Shown here: positions 24,956 through 35,007 of the stretch, in pieces | How positions within the stretch are numbered: the stretch's first letter is position 1 | Layout: every line of letters starts with the position of its first letter | The notes under the pieces: generated by a model | Databases searched by the model: none | Told to the model about the DNA's origin: nothing | Seen by the model: the letters and a program-made list of their open reading frames with translations, nothing else | Assembly: GCA_021613375.1 (NCBI GenBank) | Contig: CM038721.1 | Coordinates: 4,660,986-4,724,985, forward strand | Length of the DNA: 64,000 nt | Direction: 5' to 3' | From: Megaleporinus macrocephalus | Taxonomy: Eukaryota; Chordata; Actinopteri; Characiformes; Anostomidae | Position numbers and translations under genes: made by a program

Positions 24956-25500
24956 TACCGGTAGTGTACTTATAGATATACATATTTCTATATATGTGTG
25001 TATGTTTGTTTTTATATATTTTATATATTAAACTTAATAATACTTGCCCTAAAAAAGCAGAACTGTGCAGTACAAGTTGCATACAATCTGTATTTTTACA
25101 TTTGTCCTGTAGAGGACATGATAACTTTTTTTTTACTTAATTAAAATAGCATGTTTTTCTTGTGTTTGCATGCAACTCTATGCCCAGAATATATGTCATT
25201 TGCTTGTACAGCAGAAAATATGTTAAGATTTCATAACCCAACGATGCTTTTTGTTTTACTGTAAAGTATTATATAGTATTAAAATTGTGAAATCCTGCTT
25301 TACCCAACCCAGTCATTCCCAAAAACGAGTCAACTTTGTGCTGATGTATTTTATTCCTGTGGAGATGATGCGCATGCTTGAGTCTAGTAAATCCATTAGT
25401 GCATATGATCAGTCTTGGTTCCTCTAATTGCATCTTCCTGGAGCTCTCTGGGAGTTTTTCCTGTCGCTGTCTCTCTCTGTGAGGCTCATTTTGAAGCCCC
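24956..25500. other. unique AT-rich spacer between satellite and promoter
   Basis: The first bases (TACTGGTACCGGTAGTGTAC) include a short palindrome and an inverted part-unit of the satellite. The rest shows no feature. Confidence 0.6.
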
Positions 25501-26027
25501 TGCTTCTGTACGAGCTGCGCTGGGACGATCGGCGCTGGGAAAGGCTCCATCCGAACGGTGCTGAGCTGAGCCGAAAGGCATTGCGCTGCGAGGCGCGCGC
25601 TATAGGAGGGGTGCGGTACATACAGATCAATTTCTGCCCCTGCACGCGCGCACGTCTCGGCATGTTTAGGTGTGATTACGTCATTCTAGGTGGAAACAAA
25701 GCCCTCCTCCCCTTCACCCCCAACAACACCACCACCATCTCCATCCCTCGCCCCCCCTCCTCCAACCACCCCCCACCCTCCCGTGCACAGAGCGAGCGGT
25801 ACTCCAGAGAGCAAAAGCAAACGAGCGGCTTTGGAAGCGGCGAGCGGAAGCTGAAGGATGTGAACGGCAGGACTGGAGTTGTCCTCCTTTATTTATCGCC
25901 GTGGCACTGCAGGAATGTCGACGGATGAAATGCACGCTGGAGCGAAGAGCCACACACCGGCGCGCGCTTCGCTGACTGGAGCTCAGTTCTTCTGATCCGG
26001 AGGACAGCAGATGGGATCGTGAATTAG
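25500..26027 (+). promoter_or_regulatory. minar1: CpG-rich promoter and probable non-coding exon 1 of minar1
   Basis: This is the most CpG-dense stretch near the gene (for example around 25,525-25,660 and 25,805-25,970), about 0.5-1 kb upstream of the main exon. It contains a CRE-like site TTACGTCA at 25,676-25,683 and a C-rich run at 25,745-25,782. A candidate splice donor, ATTAG|GTGTGT, lies after 26,027 and would pair with the acceptor at 26,440 to give a roughly 410-bp first intron. No convincing TATA box is seen, which is usual for CpG promoters. If transcribed as drawn, the leader holds two overlapping short upstream reading frames at 25,915-25,995 and 25,925-25,975. The start site and donor are inference; the CpG richness and motifs are direct observations. 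Confidence 0.6.
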
Positions 26028-26440
26028 GTGTGTTCGTTTTTTTTTTTTTGTTCTCATAGTTGACTTGGGATGGATGGAGGCGTTTGAATGCTGAAACGCT
26101 GCTGAGTTGCTTTTCCGTCCCCGTCTCTCGAGTGTATTTATCCCTCCAGCCTGCTAGCCAAGAACTCCAACTCAGTTTCTTTCTTCATTCATCCATCATT
26201 TGCATCGTGTGTTGCATTGCATGCATGCCCTGTTGTCTCTTAGGACCATCGATTTCTACCCTAGAACCCGGTTCTGCTTTCTGTCCTTGTAACGAATGTA
26301 GTTGAATTCAAAAGTGTGCTGAGAACATCTGTTCTAGTGATTCTTCCTGCATGAATAAGGTCTCGTAGATAACATCTATCTGATCTGCAGGAAGCCATAC
26401 TGTATCTCCGGTCACTAATCCTCAATCTCCCCCCTTGCAG

Positions 26441-26484
26441 GTTATCATCTCTTCTCTAAGATAAGAAACGGAGCGCCCACAGTG
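26441..26484 (+). other. minar1: 5' UTR part of minar1 main exon, with splice acceptor
   Basis: A strong acceptor ends at 26,440: a candidate branch site CACTAAT near 26,412-26,418, then a C/T-rich stretch ending CCCCCTTGCAG. The 44 bases to the ATG are therefore probably 5' UTR in the same exon as the main coding sequence. This implies at least one upstream non-coding exon. The acceptor is seen directly; its use is inferred. Confidence 0.8.
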
Positions 26485-28725
26485 ATGGATGCCGTGCCAG
26501 AGTATTCCCTTTTCCTCGTCCGGATTTTGGAGGAACTAGACACCAAGTACAGCACCGTGTCGTACCAGGATCTGTGCAAATCCCTGTGCGCCCGCTTTGA
26601 CCTGGTCCACCTGGCAAAGCTGAGGAGCCTGCTGTTCTACACAGCATGTCTGGACCCAAGTTTCCCCGCTACCCTATTTAAGGACAAGATGAGGTGCTCG
26701 GTAGAGGACCAGCAGTCGAAGAAGCTCATGGTGGCTGCCGACATCGTCACCATGTTCAACCTCATCCAGATGAATGGTGGAATGGCCAAAGACAAGCTGC
26801 CCATGAGTCACCGACCCAAGTTTCATAAGAACCAGTCTTTTGAGTCCTGTCGGTCTGATACGGATGTCTACAAGTACAACGACTGCGAGAGGGCGTACGA
26901 CTTCCCGGACAGAAGGGGCCATCGCGTAGCACGGACGTCCCCCTGCCCCAAATCGGAGTGCAACAACTGTCAGCCTTTTATACCAACGTCAGACCCCAAT
27001 TTCCTCCTGGGAGTCACCAAGGACCTGAAATGTAGAGCAGCATCTCTGGATAAGCTGCAGCATCTGCCTCAGTACGCCAGTGCCAGTCCACCTCCATGCG
27101 AGATGCAGAGCACCTACTTCCCCATGGACATTGACAGCGAGTCTACCACTGACCAGGACTCCCTGCACATCAACCCAAGTGGCAAGGACGTTTTCCTCCC
27201 CAACTCGGAGCCTTTCACCGTGCACTCATGCGTGCAAAAGCGGAATATCTTCAAGGAAGACTTTCACAACCTCGTTGCCTTTTCGCCCCAAGTGATCTCC
27301 ACAGAGTCCAAAGCCAGTGCCAGAGGCGGTGGAGATTACCACAGGAGGGAGCTGCACAAGCCGCCCACCTTCTTTAATCACAGCTTCGAGCTGCCATACA
27401 GCAACCCCTACTTCGAGCCTGTCAGCTCACCCATTCAGAATAAATCCAGAGTGAAGCACGAGAGTCTTGACGACTTGCAGGCATCCACGTATTTTGGGCC
27501 GACCACAGTCACGGAGTGCGTGAACACCAGGAGGACTTCAGGGAAGCATGGCAGACAGCCGGCTTGGCCCGTGAAGAGTTTAAGCCTGAATGCTGAGGAG
27601 GGCCCTGACTTTGAGAGGTCCTTCTTGACCAACAAGGTGCCAAAAGACAATCACCGCCATAACATCGGCACCATGGAAAATGACCAACACTTTCAGTGTG
27701 CCAAAGACAAGCCCACAGCCTCTCCTGCAGGCTTCTCCAAGAAGTCCAATGGACCCAAGGTGAAGGATATGACCTCAGTTGCTTGTGGGCCAAGTGTTGA
27801 AAAACGAGAAGGTGGAAAGAGGTTCAAGGACAAGAGTATCAACTGTCCATCGATTCAAACTGCTAGCATAGATAATGGCCTTAGTGTAGGGACACAGACC
27901 GACCAGTCTGAGCAGAGGAAGCTGAAGGACTACGGCATCCACAAGTATGGAGAGAGGCCTTCTTTCAAACTCTCGGAGGAGGACTGTGAGATCGTCAGCG
28001 ACGACATCAGCGACATATTTCGCTTCCTGGACGACATGAGCGTGTGTGGTTCCATTGGGATCGCCCAGTCGTCCTGCTACAATAGCAATGGCTCACTTTC
28101 TCAGGTGACCAAGTCTGATGGAGATAGCTCACCCGAACGCAACACCATCAAACTGGGCAAGTCTGCCATTAAGCTCGACCGTCTCTTCCACTCCCTGGAA
28201 AACTCAGACGACGAGCTCAAAGCGAGCGTCTGTAAACTGGTCCTCAGGATTGGCGAGATTGAGAAGAAACTCGAATCTCTCTCAGGAGTGCGTGGGGAGA
28301 TTTCCCAAGTGCTCTCCAAACTCACCAGGCTGGACGAGAAGATTCAAGAGCCTGAAGCGAATGGGAAATCCGGTGACGGTGGCCTGGCGCCGCCGATCCA
28401 GACGGACGTGAGCCTGTCACCACACGTGTTTCAGTGCCACACCACAGGGCACAACGTAAAGGTGGACACGAATGCCGAGTGGTGCTGCTCGGATGCCAGC
28501 GGCAGCGAAAGCCTGAGGGTGAAAGCGCTAAAGAAGAGCATGTTCACCCGCAGGTCCTCCAGGTCCTTGACGGAGGAGAACAGCGCCACAGAGTCCAAAG
28601 TGGCCAGCATCACCAACTCACCTAGAGACTGGAGGACTGTGTCCTACTCCAGCCATCCGGCAGAGGAGGTTAAGGAGAAGGATAGGCATGGAGAAGGCAA
28701 GGACAGACACAGGAAAGCCAAAGAG
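26485..28725 (+). CDS. minar1: minar1 main coding exon (747 codons, N-terminal part)
   Basis: This exon encodes the N-terminal four fifths of MINAR1 (KIAA1024/UBTOR), a largely disordered, C-terminally membrane-anchored vertebrate protein. Published work links the family to Notch2 binding, reduced angiogenesis and restraint of mTOR signalling. Family landmarks appear in order: a conserved N-terminal block at residues 1-85 (SLFLV, TVSYQDLCKSLCARFDL, LRSLLFYTACLDP, FPATLFKDKM); FNLIQMNGG near 92; ESLDDLQASTYFGPT near 325; KFKDKSINC near 446; EIVSDDISDIFRFLDDMS near 500; a probable coiled coil at about 573-620 (KLVLRIGEIEKKLESLSGVR); and SMFTRRSSRSLTEENSATES near 685. The ATG at 26,485 is preferred because MDAVPEYSLFLV matches the family start and the context is good (G at -3 and +4); the GTG just before it is not needed. 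The exon ends at GAG|GTAAAA, phase 0. Reading on past 28,725 enters the intron and loses all similarity. The gene call is very secure; the function is known from relatives. Confidence 0.96.
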
Positions 28726-28828
28726 GTAAAACAAAGTTGTGCTTGTTTTTGTATTCCTGCACTGGTGATTTGTTTTGATGGAGCTGATAAATCTCTACTT
28801 CTAAGAAAGCCAGGAAAGTCAATAGAGC

Positions 28829-28945
28829 TGATGGCACGGTGGTGCACGGTGGTTCATCCAGGTTCAATTCCCGTGTGGGCCGTTCTCTTGAGTGGGTTTA
28901 TTCCGAGTTCTCCGGTTTCCTCCCACAGTCCAAACAGAGGCATTT
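28829..28945 (+). mobile_element. SINE head, internally deleted, just inside minar1 intron 2
   Basis: GATGGCACGGTGGTGCACGG (A-box region) and GGTTCAATTCCC (B box) are closer together than in a tRNA. They are followed by TCCGGTTTCCTCCCACAGTC, a body phrase typical of fish tRNA-derived SINEs. It lies about 100 bases after the donor. Confidence 0.7.
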
Positions 28946-28989
28946 CGAATTTAGAACTAGAATTAGCCCCATTTAACCCATCCGTGCAG

Positions 28990-29170
28990 CGAAACACCCA
29001 CATATACAAACACTAGTGGGCAGTGAGCACACGTGCCTGGAGCTGTGGACAGCCCTATCCACGGCGCCTGGGGAGCAATTGGGGTTAGGTGCCTTGCTCA
29101 AGGGCACTTTAGTTGTGGCCTGCCGGTCCCAGGATTTGAACCAGCGACCTTCTGGTCACAAGACCGCCCT
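28990..29170 (-). mobile_element. SINE-like dispersed repeat
   Basis: GCGCCTGGGGAGCAATTGGG, GCCTTGCTCAAGGGCACTTT and GGATTTGAACCAGCGACCTT are hallmark phrases. The last is an inverted B box, which sets the element on the minus strand. It matches 10,965-11,160. Confidence 0.75.
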
Positions 29171-31030
29171 TGTGTTAGGTTGATCGCTCACTCTAAATTG
29201 CCCATAGGTGCGAGTGTGTGTTGCCCCAAGCCTGGGTACGTGGCGAGGGTTGTGTCAGGAAGGGCATCTGGTGTAGCATACGAGTTGTGGCGACCCCTGT
29301 AGAAGTGAAAAAGCCCAAAGATGTGTTTGTATGTATGTAAAATGAAGAGCTAAACATATTACTTTCTTCTGAAGCTCACCTACACTGCCCAGCATTGTTC
29401 CTTCACATGGGCACAGGTTTTGATCGAGTCCTGCTTGGTTCTTTCAGCTCCCCAGCTATACTCCACCTCATCTGTCTGCTAGCTGACAGCGCGCTCCTTG
29501 ACAAGTTTCTGTCGCCCTGTGGTGCCGTTATCCCAGCACACCAACAATCCCTCACTCGTTTTGTGAGCGCGAGGAGAAACGGAACAGCCTTTGTGAGGCC
29601 ACAAAGAGCCGAAAGATAAATGCAGCCAAATTAGGCACGCCGGTGGCGTGAGGCTTTAGGAGAATTTGTCATTGCGGAGCTTTTACCACCTCCAGAGTTA
29701 ACACATTCATCAGCTTGAACAGAGGGCAGTGGAGCGGCGCAAATCCCGCATGCAAATGGACTGGTAACGACTGTGGAGGACATCCACGTTCCTGACTCCA
29801 CGCTTGCTTTTCTCCACTTTAGCAAGCAAGGGCTGTAATTACTGTCGTGTCCTTGGAAAGGTTCAGAGGAACGTGGAAAGGCAAGAGATTTGTAACGTCA
29901 TTTCACGGGGAATGGGGCGGTGGGGGGCTCTAAAGATAATTGAAATAGGGTCTTGACCCGAGTTGTGGCTTTCTGAGCCGTCGAGAGTATAAGCACCTCT
30001 CTGTTTCTAATACGGAGATAACAGGCGTGTATGCCTCCTCAATTTAAATGAGGGACATGTTGAGCTGAGCTCCGGATGACCCTCATTCTTGATCGTCTGG
30101 CTTTGAGCCAAACGTGAACGAGCCTCAACAAAAGAATAGACAGATTAGATGCTCGGAGAAGCTGAAATGCAGCTATTTTTAAAATGTTATGTCTATGGTT
30201 TATGTTTATGTATTAATTAATACACTATTGATCTGTACAGATGTCTATATATGCCTGTTCTTTAGAACATGTTTCCTTGTTGTGTGATATTATTTATTCT
30301 ATCACTCTGGCTTCAATCACCTAATAATAATTTAATCAGCATAAACCCAGCAAAGCACATAAATATGAACATTTCTATGTTCTTTTGTCTTTGTCTATCA
30401 TATGTACCTTATTTTCACAGCTATGTTCCATTTGATTCAACAACTGCCTTCAATAATTCTAACTGCAATTTTAAACACATTTAATTAGCATTAGCTGACA
30501 CAACAGCTATACAGATATCAATATATCCATGTTCTTTAGAGTGTTCACACCTTTATTTATATATTTTTATAATCTGTTTTAATCTATTTTGTGATTTTTT
30601 GTCTAATTTCTTCTGGAATAGTGTTAAATTCTGCTTAAATAATTAACAGTTTTGAACAGTGTTAGCATAATTTAGCTGACACAGCTACCTACATTGATAT
30701 ATATACTACTAAGTTGTCTTGTCTTTGTTTTTTTGTTACATATATACTTTATTTTAGAGTACTGTTGTGTTGCTATAACTTAATTCTATAGGATTACCAT
30801 CAATACTTTAAACAAATTCAGTTAGCATCAATTAGCAACAGTCATGCAGATATTAACATTCCCATGTTTTTCAGAACATTGTCATCTTCAACCTGTTCTA
30901 TCTACTTTAACTTTTTTACTAAGTTTTAAACAAAGTTTTAGCATCATTCAGCTGATATTGTGCTAGCTGTAGCTACCTACATAGATATTAACATTACTAA
31001 ATTCTTGTTTTCTAGGCTTTGTTTTATATA
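29171..31030. other. no recognised gene; possible conserved non-coding DNA at 29,610-30,130
   Basis: The first half of this intronic stretch is unique and moderately GC-rich, which makes it the best candidate in the intron for a regulatory element. From 30,160 onward it is AT-rich. It has no coding signal. Confidence 0.35.
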
Positions 31031-31559
31031 TACACTTTGCTCAAAAGTTTGGGATCACAGTGAAATGTTCTTGTTTTAATGGAGTATCTTCTTCCTTAAC
31101 ACAACAATGGACTGACGGGTCTCTAAAGAAAGTTGTTTCTTTCTGGTCATTGTGAGTCGGTCAGCAAGCCATCAACTGCTGATCTTCAGATACTAAACTA
31201 ACCTAGAATGTTGTTCCCTTTTATACTCACTTATTAGTAGAATGTTTTTCAGCTGTGCATCACAATTGATCAAGAGTGTCCTAACAACCAATTAGTCCAA
31301 TAACATCCTTAACTTGGATTGGTGGCCGTACCAGGAGATTTAGACAGAGAACTGAGAATTACTGATAATAGAACTATATGCAAAATAAGCCTCTATACAA
31401 AAATATACTTTAATACAAATATTTTTATTCTTTAAAAATCATCTGATACACTTACATTAATTGTGAAATGGACAATATGTTTTGTGAATTGCATGAAAAT
31501 TGCATGAATTGCATGAAATGAAATTCTAAAGTGATCCTAAACTTTTGAGCGGTAGTGTA
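31031..31559. mobile_element. Tc1-like remnant or MITE with terminal repeats
   Basis: The left end TACACTTTGCTCAAAAGTTT plus GGGATCAC pairs with the right end GTGATCCTAAACTTTTGAGC plus GGTAGTGTA as an inverted terminal repeat of about 29 bases, flanked by TA-rich DNA, the usual Tc1/mariner target. The interior (about 530 bp) has no intact frame. Its terminal repeat resembles the 24/25-bp satellite unit. Confidence 0.7.
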
Positions 31560-31642
31560 TATATATATTCTCTATATATAATTTTTTATTATTCTTTATC
31601 TGGGTGATTCTTTAATTGCAGGCTCCTAACTTCTATTTATGA

Positions 31643-32331
31643 TGTAATGCATTTCGCTTGAATTTCATTATAAAATCACACTGTTAGATTTAATTATTTT
31701 TAATTTCTAAAATAATTTAAAAGATACAGATGGTGAAATTTAAAACCTGTGATTACCATCAACAAACGTCATTACCATCTCAGCAGGTTATGTGTTGGTA
31801 ATGACGTGTTGCGGTAATGACTATTTTCACTTTTTTAGGAAAAAAGCTAGCTAGGCCAGGAATTTGCGAAAGCTAGTTAATAGCTAGTACAAGCTGCACT
31901 TTAAATACACATAAATAAATAAATAATGTGTAAATGTAATGTTTAGTTATAAATAATGTGTAAATGTAATGTTTAGTTATAAATAAATGATGTGTAAATG
32001 TAATGTTTAGTTGTAAATAAATAAATAAATATGTGTAAATGTAATGTTTAGTTGTAAATAAATAAATAATGTGTAAATGTAATATTTAGTTATAAATAAA
32101 TAATGTGTAAATATAATGTTTAGTTATAAATAAATACTGTGTAAATGTATGTTTAGTTATAAATAAATAAATAAATAAATAAATAATGTGTAAATGTAAT
32201 GTTTGGTTGTAAATAAATACATAAATACATAAATAATGTGTAAATGTAATGTTTAGTTGTAAATAAATAAAAAATGTGTAAATGTAATGTTTAGTTATAA
32301 ATAAATAATGTGTAAATGTAATGTTTGGTTG

Positions 32332-32367
<36 letters not shown>

Positions 32368-32895
32368 GTATAAATGTAATGTTTAGTTGTAAAGTACTGC
32401 CATACTGATGTAAACGGTAATGACTCTGAATAAATGTACTCTATGATCAGGAGCAATACACGATTCAGTTACTCCCATTTACACACATTAACATCTCACT
32501 CCTCACTCATGGCTGACATGTGCTCCTTTGTGAGTCTTTGTTTCCATGGTTACAACATAAACAAGTGCTACGTTTAAATAGTTCCCTGCAGAAGTTACGC
32601 TGTTGCGGTAATGACGATAATGTTGTGGATGATAATATATTGCTCAAAAATATGCATAGGTACAAATATGAAAGTAAACAGTACATTTAGTTTATTTTTA
32701 CATTTTTATGAAACTCATATTGTAATCTTTTTCATAAATTGATCACGTTTTAGCATTTTATAGGAAGTTTTAAAGTCTGGCTTGGGGACAAGGCCAAAGT
32801 AGCAAATTTTGCTGTTTAAATCATTATAAAAAATGGAAATCATAATTATTTTGGTGTGTATTTTTTTTGTTGATGAAAGGAATGATCTTTTCAAT
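31643..32895 (+). mobile_element. dispersed element with internal 38-bp array, copy 2
   Basis: This has the same layout as copy 1 and extends further left (GTAATGCATTTCGCTTGAAT). The internal array occupies 31,912-32,395 and has more length variation in its TAAA steps. Confidence 0.8.
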
Positions 32896-32967
32896 AGCTA
32901 AGTAATTTAATTGAAGAATCACTCATATATAATTTCATATATTCATATATTCATTTTAAATTGAATA

Positions 32968-33112
32968 TTGAATGGACCAATGGAAATGCTCCCAAATAGC
33001 TTGGTGAAAACTGTTAATTGTTAATGGTTCCATTAACTTACATTGAAAGTAAAGACAGTTTTGGCCCTCTCCTGTAAAGTTGCCATTTTGGAGATACTTT
33101 TTTGGACAGCAA
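32968..33112 (+). repeat. dispersed repeat (GTTCCATTGACTTACATTGA family)
   Basis: This carries GGTTCCATTAACTTACATTG, CTCCTGTAAAGTTGCC and TTTTGGACAGCAACAAT, in the same order and strand as 22,311-22,421. Confidence 0.7.
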
Positions 33113-33740
33113 CAATATTTTAGGTACTTTTTAAAAATGGGTAAAATGGTATAATGGTTGGTTTTATTTTTCTTCCTTTAAAGTTAATTAATTTATTATT
33201 TTAAACAAATTAAATTAGCATCAGTTAACTATGCATTTGCTGTTATGGATAGTTTTCTTCTCATTGAACGTTATATTCTATAAAGATTTTTTTTGATAAT
33301 TTGCAATTTTACACATATTCGGCTGATATGAATTAGCTGACTCAACAACTTTTGAGCTGACTCAACACCTTATTGCATATAGCTCATACAACTAACTACT
33401 CGGATATCTATCACTCTCCATTACAAACATTTCGTGATCATCCATTGTGTCCGCGGTCGTATTATAATATAATCTGCTTCTGTCTATTTTACATTTATGA
33501 GCAAATGTAGTTGCTTTACTATCTTACACAGCTCACTACAGAGATATGAGCAGTCTCCTGTTTGTTAGTGTATGTGTTAATTAAGAGCCATATTCATATT
33601 CATATTCATTTTTATATTCATATTCATATTCTATAATCTCGAAGTTCAATCTTTTGCAGTTTTGAAAGTATTCAGTGATAATCAGTCAGTTAACACAACA
33701 ACTGTGTAGATATCAACATTCTCATGTTCTTTAGAACACA
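33113..33740. other. no recognised gene
   Basis: AT-rich intron sequence with a short ATATTC run near 33,590-33,630. Confidence 0.5.
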
Positions 33741-34076
33741 CCTCCCTCTCTTTCTCTCTCTCTTTCTCTCACTCTCTCTCTTTCTCTTTATCCCTCTCTC
33801 CCTCTCGCTTTCTTTCTCTCTCTCTCTTTCTCTCTCCCTCTCTATGTCTCTCTCACTCTCTCCCTCTCTTTCTCTCTCTCTCTCTCTCTCTCGTTCTCTC
33901 TCTTTCTTTCTCTCTCTCTCCCTCTCTATGTCTCTCTCTCACTTACTCTCTCCCTCTCTTTCTCTCTGTCTCTCTTTCACTTTCTCTCTCTCTCTCTCCC
34001 TCTCTCTCTCTTTCTTTTCTTTCTCCCTCTCTGTCTCTCTCTCATTTACTCTCTCCCTCTCTTTCTCTCTTTCTCT

Positions 34077-34118
<42 letters not shown>

Positions 34119-34267
34119 TTCGCTTACTCCCTGTCTCTCTGTGTCTCTCTCTCACTCACTTACTTTCTCCCTCTCTCCCTCTCTTTTTCTCTGTGTCTCT
34201 CTCACTCACTCACTTTTTCCCTCTCCCTCCATCTCCTTCTCTCTCTGTCTCTTTCTCTCACTCTCTC

Positions 34268-34316
<49 letters not shown>

Positions 34317-34520
34317 GTCCCTCTCTTTCTTTCTCTCTCTCTGTGTCTCTCTCTTACTCTCTCTCTCTCTTTCTCTCTCGCTTACTCTCTCCCTCTCTCT
34401 CTATATATCTCCCTCTCTTTCTCTCTCACTCTCTCTCTCTCTCTCTGTGTCTCTCTCTCACTCACTCACTCTCTCCCTCTCACTCTTTCTTTCTCTCTCT
34501 CTCTCTCTCTCGCTCTCTCC
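33741..34520. repeat. polypyrimidine (TC)n tract, about 0.8 kb, in minar1 intron 2
   Basis: This is nearly pure CT with CCCT, TTTC and GTCT interruptions. The reading frames rich in Ser and Leu are artefacts. On the pre-mRNA it makes a very long CU-rich stretch. Confidence 0.95.
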
Positions 34521-35007
34521 TCCGTTTGGCTGGGTGCCTGAGTGGAGGGCAGCCAGTTCCTGTGCCGCTCTCCCTCTCGCGCTTCTCCTCTTTTGGGGAG
34601 TTGATGAGTGTTGCGCTGCCATAAATCCGTTCTCCAGAGTCTCCCAGGCTCTGATTCATTTTTCTGAATGGCACCTCAGGGAACCGATACTTAATCAAAA
34701 CTCTTCCACAGTAATGCAGCGGGAGAAGCTAATGTTGTTCAGTGTTTTATGGATGTTTTTGGCTAACGGAGCGCCGGACGTCTCAGTGTTTTGTCATTCT
34801 CTTTTGCGAGCGTTATGTAATACAATAATAACCCATTTAGCTGCTTTTATTCAAACAGTGTTTGGAGAAGGAGAGATGTTTGTGTGGAGAGTCTTGAGGG
34901 TCCTAACTCTGGCACCCTTGAGTGCATTGCTGTTGTGCACAGATATGATTTAGTTTAATAGCTGAATAACCCACAGCTTCATCTGCTCTCACGATTTACT
35001 CAAGGGA
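34521..35007. other. no recognised gene
   Basis: Unique sequence between the CT tract and the satellite; no conserved coding segment is seen. Confidence 0.5.

Noticed and set aside
25428..25928. 166-codon frame across the CpG promoter
   Set aside because: CpG-rich DNA lacks stop codons; overlapping frames on the other strand are open as well and no family motif is seen.
28726..29016. Continuation of the minar1 frame for about 97 more codons
   Set aside because: Similarity to the family ends exactly at a GT donor; the extension runs into SINE sequence, and the matching next exon is at 62,479.
33724..34624. Ser/Leu-rich frames in intron 2
   Set aside because: Artefact of the CT tract, as at 3.3-4.4 kb.
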